Shown: piece by piece, positions 49,501-59,329 of the stretch
How positions within the stretch are numbered: the stretch's first letter is position 1
Layout: each line of letters begins with the position of its first letter
NCBI GenBank assembly: GCA_029834535.1
Contig: JAQMWT010000432.1
Span: forward strand, 1-64,000
Reading direction: 5' to 3'
DNA: 64,000 nucleotides
From: Chrysophaeum taylorii
Lineage: Eukaryota; Sar; Pelagophyceae; Pelagomonadales; Pelagomonadaceae
Position numbers and translations under genes: made by a program
Notes under the pieces: model-generated
Told to the model about the DNA's origin: nothing
The model's database searches: none
Seen by the model: the letters and a program-made list of their open reading frames with translations, nothing else

Positions 49501-51861
49501 GCTCCACAATACCGCGGCGGTGAAGGCGCGCGCGTCCAGACCCGCGAGCAAAGTCGGTCTCTCTCGTTCGGCCGCCAACAGGGCCTCGGCGGATTTGCGG
49601 TAGCGATCCTCGACCTCCTCGAAGGCGACGCGCGTCGGCATACCCAATTTCAGCACGTCGCACGTCTGGAGAATGCCTTGGGCTCGCAGTTGCTTCGCCG
49701 CGAACTCGCGCTCGAAAATGCCCACCGTCATCGACGAGTTGGGCTTGATGCACCGCACGAACGAACAGCTCGTCGACTCGAGGACCTCGCACAAGTCGTT
49801 CATCTGGCGCGCGAACACCGCGCTCAGCGACGACTTTTTCTTCTTCGAACTAGACGACGACGACGACGCGTGGTGCTCGTCGTGCTTGCCCCCCGCCAAA
49901 ACCTTTCCCAAGACCTCGGACTCGGCGAGGAGCTCCTCCAAACCGCCGGGAATTTCGTTGGCGTTTTTCGCCACGAAACGCCCCACCGAATATTTGACGT
50001 CCGCGGCGTAGTGAGCTACCACGAAGGTATCCAAGACGTCCTTTTTTTGGGGGGGCACGTACCGCTCGGCGCCGCCGAGTTTCTCGTGGAGCTTGCGGCA
50101 AAAACGTCTGTCGATCTCCCCGCTTTCCTTGTCCTTGGCCGCGGCAGTTTTGGCCGTCTCGGTGAACTCGTCCAAAATCCGAAAAATCGAGTCGTTGCGC
50201 CGATCGGCAATCAGGGCGACGCATTTCGTTGTCGCGTCGTCGACCTCCACCTTCTCGAGACCACCCCAGATACCCTCGGACGCGTAGAGCTCCTGCTCGG
50301 CGACGAGGACCGCCTTGTTGAAGGTCGCTTGGAGCGATTCGTTCGAAAAGTTTATGAGGAGCTGCTCGATGTCGTTGCGCTTGAAGGACTCGAACCCGAA
50401 GATATCCAAGACCCCGATAAAGTTGTCGCACTCGGTAGTCATCTGCGCCCCGAGGTCGGCGACGACCGCGTCGAACATGCGCGAGTACACTTCTTTCGCG
50501 ACGCCGTCGCGAATCAGCTGCGCCATTTCCTTGTCGTGCTGCTTGGTGTAGGCCCCGACGCGGTGCCGCACCAAGAGATCCTCGAGCTTGGAGGCGTCGA
50601 CGCCCAGCGTCGTCACGGCCGCCGCGAGCGCCGGCTTGGCCGCGCCCTCCTCGCTCACGACGCACGCCCTGTCGCCCGCCTCTGCCGATTCCGTCGCGTC
50701 GAACGTCACGTTACCCAAGTGCAACACTGCAGCCAAAACGCGCGTGATCGCCTCGAAGTACCGCTTCAACGTCTCCTGGCGCTCCTTCTTGTCTTCTTCG
50801 TCCGACAGGCCGAGCCCGACGGTAGCGAAGGCCGACCGAGTCTCGCCGAAGAGTCGCGAATCGTCGACGTTCTCTATTTTCTTGCACGACGACGAATTCA
50901 AATATTGGAAAAACTCGGGCTTCCGCGGGAGCTTGAGCTGGCGGGCTTCGCCGGCCGACGCCCCGACCACCAGCTGATACAGCGCGTGAAAGTTCCGCTC
51001 GCCGTCCGTCTGCTCGATCACGCGCGACCGCTCGAGCAAGTACGTCTCGATCGACGCGCCCGCGAGTCGTCGCGAAACGAACTGCAGCTTCAGGAACTTC
51101 CCAAACCTACTCGAGTTGTCGTTGCGAAACGTCTTCGCGTTGCCCAACGCCTCCAATATCGGATTCGAGTCTAGCAACTGCCGGTCCAATCCCGTCTTAT
51201 TATTGTTCGTCCCGCCCGTCCCTCGCGCGCACAAATACGCCAAGATGATCTTCGCGGACTCGGTCTTACCCGCGCCCGACTCGCCGCTAATCACCACAGA
51301 CTGGTTCGCATTCTTCGCATGCGTCTTCTGCCCGTGGACCATCTGCCGAAACGCGGTCTCCGCGACGCCCCACGGGTGAGGCGGCGCCTGCCCGGTCGCG
51401 AAGCTCTCCATTTCCGGGTCCGCGACCCGACGCAAAGGATTCACAGCGATCAACACGTTCGCGATCCGCGTGTACGGCCGCTGATACCGCAAATCCGCCC
51501 GCTGCTCCAAGTTGTCCAGAATCCCCGGCTCGTGCAAGTGGTACAGGCTCGTCATGTCCTCGGTCGTCGCCGCGTTCACTTGCAAAAACGGCACCGACCG
51601 CGGATCCAGGTCCAACTCGGCATTCTCCTCCACGTCGCGCACGTGGCATCGCCCTTTCTTCAGGTCCACGCGCTCCACCAAAACCTTCACCCACAACCGC
51701 GTCGGGTGTGGCACAAAGTAGACGGCCTTCGGCTGGATCGACTCGATTCCAACCTTCTGCTGCTTCGCCTTGATGCTGTACACATCCTCGACCACTTTCT
51801 TCTTTTGCTTGAGCGCCGAGCTCGCGTGCACGCCGCCCTTCACCCCGCGCCACGACGACAT
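46576..51861 (-). CDS. Unconventional myosin heavy chain with WH2/RGG-like tail
   Basis: 1,761 aa from the ATG at 51861 (the longer frame starts with TTG), no intron seen. After an N-terminal SH3-like region, the motor has the P-loop GESGAGKT (193-200), switch I NDNSSRFGKF (about 247-256), switch II DIFGFESF (486-493), and actin-binding and converter regions ending with CSFVRCIKPN and KIALLDQLY. A neck of basic IQ-like helices (KYYRLHGKGKKRRLIRRRW) follows. The tail has coiled coil, a poly-Pro run (VPPPTPPPPPP), a helical module near VRRLWTKKATWLVRFHPDD, a beta-rich region, and at the C-terminus four short units GGLMAAISGRG, NPMLDGIKNRG, NALLGAIQSRG and GGLMEAIANRG in RGG context, resembling minimal WH2 actin-binding motifs. 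Likely an ATP-driven actin motor; cargo unknown. Confidence 0.92.
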   Translation of the reverse strand: MSSWRGVKGGVHASSALKQKKKVVEDVYSIKAKQQKVGIESIQPKAVYFVPHPTRLWVKVLVERVDLKKGRCHVRDVEENAELDLDPRSVPFLQVNAATTEDMTSLYHLHEPGILDNLEQRADLRYQRPYTRIANVLIAVNPLRRVADPEMESFATGQAPPHPWGVAETAFRQMVHGQKTHAKNANQSVVISGESGAGKTESAKIILAYLCARGTGGTNNNKTGLDRQLLDSNPILEALGNAKTFRNDNSSRFGKFLKLQFVSRRLAGASIETYLLERSRVIEQTDGERNFHALYQLVVGASAGEARQLKLPRKPEFFQYLNSSSCKKIENVDDSRLFGETRSAFATVGLGLSDEEDKKERQETLKRYFEAITRVLAAVLHLGNVTFDATESAEAGDRACVVSEEGAAKPALAAAVTTLGVDASKLEDLLVRHRVGAYTKQHDKEMAQLIRDGVAKEVYSRMFDAVVADLGAQMTTECDNFIGVLDIFGFESFKRNDIEQLLINFSNESLQATFNKAVLVAEQELYASEGIWGGLEKVEVDDATTKCVALIADRRNDSIFRILDEFTETAKTAAAKDKESGEIDRRFCRKLHEKLGGAERYVPPQKKDVLDTFVVAHYAADVKYSVGRFVAKNANEIPGGLEELLAESEVLGKVLAGGKHDEHHASSSSSSSKKKKSSLSAVFARQMNDLCEVLESTSCSFVRCIKPNSSMTVGIFEREFAAKQLRAQGILQTCDVLKLGMPTRVAFEEVEDRYRKSAEALLAAERERPTLLAGLDARAFTAAVLWSLGIERDAYSMGRTRVFFKTGKIALLDQLYSVDLESDDGAAFATRLRYFASRRVWRRALAKILLARALKLHWERVVTESRAVRWVQIRYKYYRLHGKGKKRRLIRRRWRIAYVKVRCLAAWMDEYRLIHETRLNRERLEREAAASVMEVKVAKRSASAILSEAVARGQISKDEGDHALDKMRAREAAKQKEEGVVGADDQNPLAHGTHDDDFDDDAWNDDATGETRPASPPAGVRAPSGKQEVESLLVDAAAAIENQTGVDEKVAAEVRKAMSRLKLAKATLARWMKVWLYRGWEKWLVAIKDVPRLDDDDVSRKSEDDSGTKGEKALPPQKKSIAQDPKVADAWLKADIRRAINELRDVLAKAPRLLKDKTDELNDAGLAELLDPSKELPEEDGDVWNLVFRPAGTGAKLAAERAAPPPPAAAAASEEEETAKRQSIAGDGAVPPPTPPPPPPEGSELSTLQQQIALLKKQLTAAGVQAVELIPLAQAREKMNAAVKRLMDGDMDAEKEVEKYDQIIRMHPDYEKEEAEKAAKWVEDTRPANLSAQTEMRKLVPPDVRSVSLADLEEKGLPQGLVRRLWTKKATWLVRFHPDDTAKLHIADLLSKYNNQGLDIVEMRAVWASLPDEFDNDGNGKKAQWKANFRTKLMELVTKEEQKRLSKNEKRNPGYKDASAEGYFDPKVPLVRAGITKSNPYAAQEKPVIKVAASTRFKAEKKVERPKVMDDVDCEGAGVPDPDGKRLALARASRYVAVVNGEIRGYAKESDLKLDKTPEFVLAIRGRGDDDAPGGVLELAATEPDGLVVTNNNSLKLALFAKSSTAAKTFRKVVADELAYQDPSKKMKELREMKKKAEEEARKKEAERGGGRGGGMPGGLMAAISGRGRGGGNPMLDGIKNRGRGGGRGSRGAGGNALLGAIQSRGRGAGGGRESRGGGGGLMEAIANRGRGGRASSRGGGRGRGGGSVVDAATAGAAKRS

Positions 51862-52065
51862 GGGCCACACCAGGGTCGAGGCGGCGTCGGTGGGTTTAAG
51901 ACCACTCAATACGTATCAGTATGTTTCTTCTGACAGACAAACAAACAATCAATCAATCACCAGGGTCGCCGTTTTCCATTTTCCCCTCGTGTCATGTGGT
52001 ATTATAATCATTTATTATTAGAGTTTCCCCTATTTTTTTTTTTCCAAAAGTCTGGATGCCCTCCA

Positions 52066-52138
52066 ATCTAAGCTGCTTTTATTATTTATTAATTATTCAG
52101 CGTTAGCCTTTAAAACAAATCATAACCTTTGAGTTTAG
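52066..52138 (-). repeat. Dispersed repeat R, copy 3 (degenerate)
   Basis: The minus strand reads TAAACTCAAAGGTTA, then GGCTAACGCTGAATAATTAA, then AGCAGCTTAGATTGGA, matching the order of blocks in the other copies but with an A/T-rich middle. Confidence 0.6.
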
Positions 52139-52189
52139 GAGGAGGAGTTCTAAACCCCTCGTGCTGCTGCGACGACGACGGCCGAGCGC

Positions 52190-52310
52190 CCTCCCGCTCT
52201 CCCGCTCTCCCGCTCTCCCGCTCTCCCGCTCTCCCGCTTTCCCGCTCTCCCGCTCTCCCGCTCTCCCGCTCTCCCGCTCTCCCGCTCTCCCGCTCTCCCG
52301 CTCTCCCGCT
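52190..52310. repeat. (CTCCCGCT)n microsatellite
   Basis: About fifteen copies of the 8-bp unit CTCCCGCT, one with a single change. Because 8 is not a multiple of 3 it gives long false frames on both strands. Confidence 0.9.
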
Positions 52311-52396
52311 GGCAGGAAGTGTGGTGACGGGCTTGAAAAAAAAAAGTTCGGGGGGCACGGACGGACCGCCCTCGAGGTGGTCCCGCCGGGCCTCCC

Positions 52397-54106
52397 TCAT
52401 CTCGACAAAACTCTTAAAAACGAACGATTCCCTCCTCCTCCTCCGACGCTGCTTCGGCGGCGTCCCAGGGCGGCGGCGACGTGCCTTTTTTCGGCCGCGT
52501 CGAGGAGCGCCATCTTGGTGATGCGCGCCTTGTTGGGCGAGATTCTGTCGCTCCCAAAGTCGTTGACGTGGTACATCACGTCGAACTCCTCGTGCCTAAG
52601 GAATGAAAGCCGCGGCGTCGTTATTCTCTCGGATCGTGATACGAGAACCCACTTGTAGAGCATCCCCCTTTGCTGATCGATGGCGCGGGTCATGAGCTCG
52701 GTCGGGAAGAGGGCCCACTCGAGCTCGGGGAGGTCGGGGACGCGGGCCGGGTCTCTGAGCGCGACGTTGACAATTCGCTGGTCGCCGCCGACGACGCGCG
52801 GATCGCGGTCGCCGCGGGCGTAGCGCATCGCCATGTCTGCCACGATGCGAAAGAACTCGGAGACGGCCGGCGTGCATCGAAGCGCCATAAATCCCAGATT
52901 TGCGGCGAGGGACCAGTCGTCGTCGCGCTGGAAGACGACGTCCGCGTTTCGCATTTTCGCGTAGACGTCGACGATATTGGCGATCGGGCGGAAGAAGCGG
53001 ATGTCGAGGTCCGAGACGAGGACGACGCTGCCCGGCGGGTTTTCGGCGAGGGCCTGGAGGATGAGGTCGCCCTTTGGGCCGTACCGCTGCTTTTGCGTCG
53101 CGCCGAGGGCTGAAGTCCCGGACACTTGTCGGGGTTCGATCAAGTGTCTTGAATCCCGAATCGACGCGAGGAAGCTGTCGCGCATCGCGACCGAGCCGCT
53201 GTCGGAGTGGGCCAAAAAGTAGAGCGGAGTGGGCTCGGGGACGACGCGCCTGCCCTCGATTTCGGCGTAGCTCTCGACGACTCCTCGGGGTACGCCGTCG
53301 CACGGACCCGGGAGACTCGGGCGGTGCCGGTACGCCGTTGACACCTCCTGGGATGACCAGGCTCGTCGGTGGAGCGCGACGTCGAACAAACACCCGCGAT
53401 ACAACTGGCCGAGAGCGACGAAATGAGCGGCGTCGTGGAGCTCGTGGATACCGGCCGCGTCGACTCCCCTCGATGCCCCCTCGAGTCGCCGCCCGTCGAC
53501 ATACAGGTCGAGAGACGCACCGCGTACGGCGACCACGTGGTGCCAGGTGTCGTCGAGGAGCGACGACGAGCTGTTTGCCTCCAACGTGAAATCGCCGACC
53601 GGTCGGCCGACGCTAAACCCCTCGAAGTCGCGATGCCCGACCCCGAACGCGAGCCCGCGGCCGTTCGGCAGCAACGCGAGCCCAAAGTCGGATCGAGCCC
53701 CGCCCCAGAGCGCCGCGCGGATCGCGGCGCGCGCATCCCTCGCCTCCTTCCGTCCCCCGCCCGGCGAGCGAAGGTCGAATTCAGGCGACACGGCGCAGCA
53801 CCTCCGCCGCGCGCGCCACGCGGGACGCCACGTCGCTGGCGCCGTCCGTGACACGATGGCGTTCGCGAGCATGCACCCCGCGAGGTACCAGTGTCCCCCG
53901 GCCTCGTACGCGACACGGGGTCCCTCCACGCATCCAACCGAGCTCCGCACCCACAGACTCAGCGTGAACGCGCGCAACCCGTGCCCGCCCTCGACCCACG
54001 TCTCGGCCCGCGCTTCGCCGTTGAACGCGAGCACCTGCCGCGCCGGCCGGGTCGTCACGTTCTCCCACACCGCGACGGTCGCGACCAAAGAGGACCCTAT
54101 CATCAT
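52397..54106 (-). CDS. Secreted LamG-like plus nucleotide-sugar glycosyltransferase
   Basis: 569 aa from the ATG at 54106 (the longer frame starts with GTG). A short hydrophobic N-terminus (MMIGSSLVATVAV) may be a signal. The first half is a concanavalin-like/LamG fold: AFTLSLWVRS, then DTWHHVVAVRGASLDLYVDG, a classic pair. The second half is a glycosyltransferase domain with VVLVSDLDIRFFRPI, whose DLD serves as the DxD metal site, then VVFQRDDDWSLAANLGFMAL and GGDQRIVN, typical of the GT77-like nucleotide-diphospho-sugar transferase family. It probably works in the Golgi or outside the cell, with the LamG-like part binding a glycan. The acceptor is unknown. Confidence 0.75.
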   Translation of the reverse strand: MMIGSSLVATVAVWENVTTRPARQVLAFNGEARAETWVEGGHGLRAFTLSLWVRSSVGCVEGPRVAYEAGGHWYLAGCMLANAIVSRTAPATWRPAWRARRRCCAVSPEFDLRSPGGGRKEARDARAAIRAALWGGARSDFGLALLPNGRGLAFGVGHRDFEGFSVGRPVGDFTLEANSSSSLLDDTWHHVVAVRGASLDLYVDGRRLEGASRGVDAAGIHELHDAAHFVALGQLYRGCLFDVALHRRAWSSQEVSTAYRHRPSLPGPCDGVPRGVVESYAEIEGRRVVPEPTPLYFLAHSDSGSVAMRDSFLASIRDSRHLIEPRQVSGTSALGATQKQRYGPKGDLILQALAENPPGSVVLVSDLDIRFFRPIANIVDVYAKMRNADVVFQRDDDWSLAANLGFMALRCTPAVSEFFRIVADMAMRYARGDRDPRVVGGDQRIVNVALRDPARVPDLPELEWALFPTELMTRAIDQQRGMLYKWVLVSRSERITTPRLSFLRHEEFDVMYHVNDFGSDRISPNKARITKMALLDAAEKRHVAAALGRRRSSVGGGGGNRSFLRVLSR

Positions 54107-54623
54107 CAGTTTTCCGTTGCGAGAGGAGGGGTAATAAGTCTGAAAAGAAAGGGTAGCACGTGGTGGTTGGTGTGTGGAGCACTTCGGATTTTGCTCCTCT
54201 TGGGACACTACCGATATTAATATTATTGCGCGGATTTCCTATTCTTCTCCTTCTCCTTCTTCATCTTCTTCTTCTTCTTCTTCGAGGAGCGACCACCGGA
54301 TGGCGGGTCTTCTTCTTCCCACCGTCGCGGGATCATTAATCTTCAGGGGGCCTCGGTCCCGCATACTGCGGTGACCAAGATTGGTTTTGGGGGGAACCTA
54401 ACGTAACGTATGGGTGGTGGGTGGTGAGAGAGGGGGCTCGATGCGTGGGGTCCGTGCCGTCGTGCACGAGACACCAGCAATAGTTCGGTCTATGGCGGTG
54501 GTGGTGCGCAAGGCGGCGGGCGGCGGCGGCGGCGGCGGAACTCGTGCCGGTTAGGTGCGACCTCGCAGCTGGTGCGGGCTGCAGGCCACGCGCAGTGGTC
54601 TTGTCGCGCAAGGCGGCCTTATG

Positions 54624-54654
<31 letters not shown>

Positions 54655-55113
54655 CGGACGGACGAATGGCGTCATTCCTGCGCGCCGACGGTGGTCGGTC
54701 TGTCGGCGAGTCTTTGCGTGGCGCAGCAGCTGTAGCAGAGGGCGGCGCGGGACACAGCGAGCGTGACTGAAGGGGATGAGTCGCGTCCCCGGTTTTGGGG
54801 ACGAGATGAGGAACAAAAGCGCTTGGTCGTTGGCGTGTTTCGATGCTTGTTGGGACGACTCCCGTTTGCTAATTCGTAGATGGACGCGAGCAGAGGCGTC
54901 GCCGGCGGGCGCGCGTGCCGGCTTGGTGGATAGTGCGATGGCGCGGTGTGTTGTTTCGGGCGTCGCGCAAGGAAGGACAGGAAAGAGGTGAAATGAAAAT
55001 AAGAAAGGAGGCAAGGCAGAAGGTCTGATTTTTTTTTTTCGTCTAGTTCGCAGCTCCAAGCATAACGTCGATCGGGCTGACTGTGTACACAACATCACAG
55101 GCTTAACGTCACC
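54107..55113. other. Spacer with TTC and GA repeats
   Basis: About 1 kb. Contains CTTCTT-type repeats (54240-54285), a GGC run (about 54515-54540) and a GA array (54627-54654). ORFs here are low-complexity. No gene recognised. Confidence 0.4.
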
Positions 55114-55915
55114 TCACGAGATGACGCAGGCACACTCCTGGGCGAGGGCGCGGTCGTCGCAGGCCTTGCCTCTGAGGTGCGAAATGTCGGGGGCCGGGCT
55201 GTCGAGGATCGGCGCGGGTTTGTCCTCGATCGCGTCTGCCTCGGGAGCGGCTTCCTCGGTCGCGGAAATCTGCTTTTTGGTGGCGAAGACGCAGACGAGG
55301 AGTCGCCGTCCTCGCTTGATGGGGAGGCCCTCGTGCTGGAGAGTGTCCGACGGGAAGACGATGGTCGAGCCGAGGCCCGGCTTTGCGTCGAAGGAGGACT
55401 CGAGGATGCCGCCGGGAAAGAAGCGAGTGCCGCCGCCGACAAAATCGCGTTGCGGTTTCGAGATCAATAGGAGGAGCGTCGCGCCTTCTTTCCGGCCGTC
55501 CGTGTGTTTCTTCAGCCCTTTCTGTCGCTTCGCGTCGTAGACGATCACAAACGCCCGCGACATGGCGAACTCGAGCGTCACGCCCGGCAACTCTCGCGAG
55601 ACTCGGCCCGCCGCCTGCGGGCACCTTCACCAAGAACCACCACTTACTCACGAGCTCGAGCGCAACCTTGATCTCGTCCTGGCATCTCTGCGGGAGCGAG
55701 GAGACCATCACGTCCTGCGTCGGGAGGCTCACGCCCCGGTCCGTCGTTCGCCCGGCGTCGAAGGCCTCGTTCACTGCGTCCCGCGCGCGGTCGCACGCGC
55801 TCGCGCTCAACACCCCCTGGATCTCGAATACGTGCGAGGAGCTCCTCGTCTGACCGCGGGGGAGACGGATACATGGCACGTCCCTGCTAGCTCGCGGCTG
55901 CTCCGCGGCCCTCAT
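55114..55915 (-). CDS. 2OG-Fe(II) oxygenase (prolyl 4-hydroxylase-like), two exons
   Basis: Exon 1 is 55915-55652 and exon 2 55614-55114; the 37-bp intron has donor GTGAGTAAGT and acceptor CCCGCAG and keeps phase 0. The predicted protein is 254 aa. It shows the double-stranded beta-helix signature: His125-x-Asp127 in KKHTDGRKE, then GGGTRFFPGG, then His182 in LQHEGLPIKRGRR with Arg192 as the 2-oxoglutarate contact. The distance between the His/Asp pair and the distal His is normal. The likely reaction is hydroxylation of a protein or small molecule using O2 and 2-oxoglutarate. No signal peptide is evident. Without splicing, the exons appear as two overlapping frames. Confidence 0.85.
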
Positions 55916-56515
55916 CGGCCTCAGCCTTCGCAACCCGCAGAGAACTTTTTGCTAGTGCAGGCGGAAGAATTCCTCGACTGTACTGCAGTATGTATATACT
56001 TTTTCGGCGTCGTGACACCCACGCGAACCACACTGACGCGGGTCCCCTTATCTCTAACCCTTATAAACCCAGAACTTGGCGGGTGCCGAGGGACGAAAAG
56101 CCAGAAACAAAGACACACCACCAACATCACAACATCCCCGAGACGGTGCCTCAAAAAAACAATCCGGATACACCTCTACGACGGCGCGGCGAGACCCAGA
56201 AAGAAAGCGAGGCGGAGCGCACCTCGCTGACGCGAGGAGTTGAATGCGCGCAGCTAGTTGAGGGGGTAGGCATACGGGGAGGGAGAAACATGCCTCTTCT
56301 TCTTCTTCTTCTGCTTCTTCTTTTTCTTCTTCATTTTCGGAGCAGCAGCAGCAGCAGCAGAAAGCAAAAAACGACGGCGCCCCAACTGGAGCAGTGCCCA
56401 CTCGGGGAAAAAAAGAAGGGACCGACGTTGGGCGAGCGAGATTCGCATCATCATCGTCGTCATCGCGGGCGTCGCCGAGGGGAGCTCGACTGGGTGAGAG
56501 GCACGGAAAAAAGGC
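55916..56515. other. Spacer, no gene recognised
   Basis: Between the start of the oxygenase gene and the 3' end of the PDZ-OmpA gene. It has a CTT-rich run (56288-56330) and a CAG array (56343-56362). No feature beyond these. Confidence 0.35.
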
Positions 56516-58243
56516 TCAGCATACGAGGGTGTGGACCTCGACGCGGCGATTGATGTGACCGGTTTCCTCGTCGACGAGGTCGCCAGTGAGTCGCCGGGTG
56601 CCGGCGAAGCCAACGGCGTAGACCCGGTCTTCCTCGATGCCGCACGCGACGACGAACTTTTTGACGGCCTCTGCGCGATCCCTCGAGAGGCCAAGGGATC
56701 CGCCCGGACACTTGATGCACTGGTCGCTCGCGTTGGCGCAGAGCTTGGAGCCGTCGCAGTCGAGTCCGCACTTCGAATTGACGTGACCCTCGAACCTGAC
56801 CGAAAGGCCGGGGTGGGCTTGCATGACCCGAAGGATCTGGGTGAGGAGGGGTTGGGATTTCGGGAGAGGTATGGCGCGGTTGCCGACAAATTTGATCATC
56901 TGGGAGAACCACATGCGACGCGCGCCGGGGTCGGTCATGACGCCGGCGCCCTTCAAGGCGCAGGCGCGGCAGATGCAATAGTCGCCTCGGGCGTAGAGCT
57001 TGCGGTCGGCCGAGGCGAGGCCGCCGCACTTGACGCACCGGAGCTGCCGCGCGTCGGCGTCGCGCCGCGGTACGTACGCGAGCTCGCGCGCGCACTCCTC
57101 GTACTGCATGAGGGGCGGGCTCTCCCCGAGCTCGTAGACGGCCGTCGCCACCTCGGACTCCACGCGGCACGCGTCGTACAACGCCTCGTCGTCGTCGTCG
57201 TCGGTCCGCGCCGACGCGGCGGCTTCGGACCGCGCCGCCGGCACGAGCTTGGTGAGGACGGCGTATTTGCCGGGTTTGGTGATCCGGATCGGCGCGTCGT
57301 ACCGCGTCCACTTGCGCGCCGTCGCGCTCTCCATGTCGGCGAGGTCGACCAACGCGTAGAGGACCTCGTCCCCCTCGCGGCCCCCCTCGAGCGCGGGGGA
57401 GCACACCTGTATCACCAATTCGTCGGGCGAGCCAGCGACGTTCTCGAACTTTGGGCGCGGGGCGCGCTTGGCCGCGCGATCCGCTCTTCGTCGCGCTTCC
57501 ATTTCCTCGCGTCGCCGCCGGCGCTCGACGGCCGCGCGCTCCGGATCTCGTTCGTTCAGCACTCGCGTGTCGTCGCGCGCCTCCTCGACCGCCTTGCCGA
57601 AGAGCGCCGCGAAGTACTTGACGCGGTCCGCGAACAGCGACGCGAGGTCGTGCTGCGCGACGTCAGCCCGGATGCTCTCCCGGACCTGCGTTAGCCGCCG
57701 TTCCGAGTGCATCTGGTGTTCGGCGCGAAGGGCCGCCCACCGCTCGGCGACGGCGCCCTGCGACACCGTCTCCTCCTCACCCCGAGGTGTGGCGACGGGT
57801 GTTCCCCAACGAGGTGGCGGCGGCGGCGGCGTGGCTCTCTGCGGCGTGGCTCTCTCCGGCGTGGCTCTCTCCGGCGTGGCTCTCTCCGGCGAAGCTCTGC
57901 CGGCGTCCGCTCTCTGAGTCGGCTTCCGACGTGGGAGCTCGCCCTCATCGAACCCGATCGTCATCGGCCGAGATACCGTCGTCCCCACGATGCGGATGAT
58001 CGCGTCGAAGTCGCCCATTCTCTCGCCGTTCACCCGCGTCACCACCTGGAGGAAGAAGGATCTTTTTTTTTGGAACCGGGGAACTCACTGCACTGACTTA
58101 CGCACCATTCCTGCGCGAGCGCCCCCCTTCATGGCGGCGCTCCCCTCCCTCACCGTCACCACTACGGCCGCACCGTCCGACTCCCGGCACCCGATGACCA
58201 TCCCGAGGCTCGGATCTGTGAATGTGATTTCAGTGCCCATCAT
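56516..58243 (-). CDS. PDZ-OmpA-like protein, two exons
   Basis: Exon 1 is 58243-58106 and exon 2 58045-56516; the 60-bp intron (GTGCGTAAGT..CCTCCAG) splits a PDZ domain in phase 0. The predicted protein is 555 aa. The PDZ (about 1-75) reads ITFTDPSLGMVIGC, then GGARAGM joined to VVTRVNGERMGDFDAI. A linker has a 15-bp repeat encoding ERATP four times, then a helical basic region. The middle holds two zinc-type Cys pairs (CVKCGG, CICRAC). The C-terminal part (from about 440) is OmpA-like: LSVRFEGHVNSK, LSRDRAEAVKKFVV and GHINRRVEV, the pattern used by bacterial proteins to bind peptidoglycan. Localisation is not clear. Start codon by the first ATG pair. Head to head with the esterase gene, 101 bp apart. 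Confidence 0.8.
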
Positions 58244-58344
58244 CCTAGAACAATGTATGTTCCTCAACGGACCGCATATGATTCGATTCGGGCCAAGTGA
58301 AAGCACATTAACAACGCAAGGTGGGGTCGACGTCGTCTGCTCTC

Positions 58345-59329
58345 ATGATGTGCGAGGACCTCGGCCCGCTCGGCAAGCGGCACCGAAGGTACGCCGTGCG
58401 CGGCACTGACGACGAGTTCATCGCGTGGCGCCCGTCAAGGTGCGAGGGTCCGGTGCCCCTCGTTGTCTACTTGCACGGAGCATCGTGCCGCGGCGACGAC
58501 CCTGCTCTCATACTTGTCCACGGCGACGGCACGCCTCCCCGCCTCCTCGACGACGGCGACCTCGACCTCGAGGCCCTCGTTGTCTCGCCCCTTCTCCCCA
58601 AGGGCAACGAGTGGGCCAAGACGATGGCCCAGGCGGCTCGACCCGTTCGCGTCGTCGACGCGGTCCTCCGCGACGACCGCCTCCCACGCGTCGACCCTAC
58701 GCGCCTTTACGCGACGGGCCCCAGCTGCGGCGGCCTCGGCTCCTATACCCTCGCCTGCCGCCTCGCTGCGCGCTCCGTCTGCCCGACTGCGAAACGACCC
58801 CTCGACCCCGCCCTCCCCCCCTTTGCCGCCGTCGCTCCCGTCTGCGGCGGCGGATCACCCATCTTCGCCAAGCTCCTTGCCGCCACACCCATCTGGTTCT
58901 GGCACGCTGAGGACGATGTCGTCGTCCCTGTCCACGAAACTGATGCCCTTGTCGAGGCCCTCCAGGCCATCAATGTATGGCCTGCATTACTAAGCCTCCC
59001 GTCTGACCCCGCTTTCTTTCTTCCCTAGGCGCCCGTGCGGTATGCGCGCCTTTCGTTTCTCCCGGCGTTCTCCTTCTTCTTCTTCGCCGGACCGTCGGGA
59101 CGACCTCCCTTCGTAGGCCGGGCGAGACCCCGCCCTCGCCGCCTCACTGCTCCTGGATGGAAGGTGCGTCCGATCGCGTCTTGCCACGATGCTCCCATCG
59201 CCACCGCTAGGTCACAACGCGTGGACGCCGGCCTACGCGCGGGAGTCGCCCTTGTGGCCTTGGCTTTTTGCGCAGTCCCTCCAAGCCCCTGCAGGCGGCG
59301 CCCTGGCAAGACTCAACATCTCGGCGTAA
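58345..59329 (+). CDS. Alpha/beta-hydrolase (serine esterase), four exons
   Basis: Exons 58345-58974, 59029-59054, 59117-59163 and 59211-59329; introns of 54, 62 and 47 bp with GT..AG ends (GTATGG..TTCCCTAG, GTTTCT..TTCGTAG, GTGCGT..CCGCTAG). The 273-aa product has VVYLHGASCRGDD (oxyanion region), the nucleophile elbow YATGPSCGGLGS (GxSxGG), AEDDVVVP with the acid, and HCSWMEGHNAWTPAY with the catalytic His. The last part (YARESPLWPWLFAQSL) is typical of feruloyl-esterase/PHB-depolymerase-like enzymes. The middle exons are only 26 and 47 nt and are needed to reach the His motif, which supports the splice model. Likely an intracellular esterase; substrate unknown. Confidence 0.78.

Larger units (their letters stand above)
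51862..52396. other. Spacer with repeat R copy 3 and CTCCCGCT array
   Basis: Contains a degenerate repeat R copy (52066-52138) and an 8-bp microsatellite (52190-52310). The A/T-rich part near 51900-52050 probably holds the myosin promoter. No gene seen. Confidence 0.45.

Noticed and set aside
48976-51174. A 732-codon open frame antisense to the myosin motor
   Set aside because: It is a GC-rich shadow of the myosin codons; the peptide is Arg/Leu/Glu-rich with no domain, while the minus strand has a full motor.
52190-52310. CTCCCGCT array as a CRISPR-like repeat
   Set aside because: No spacers between the 8-bp units; it is a plain microsatellite.
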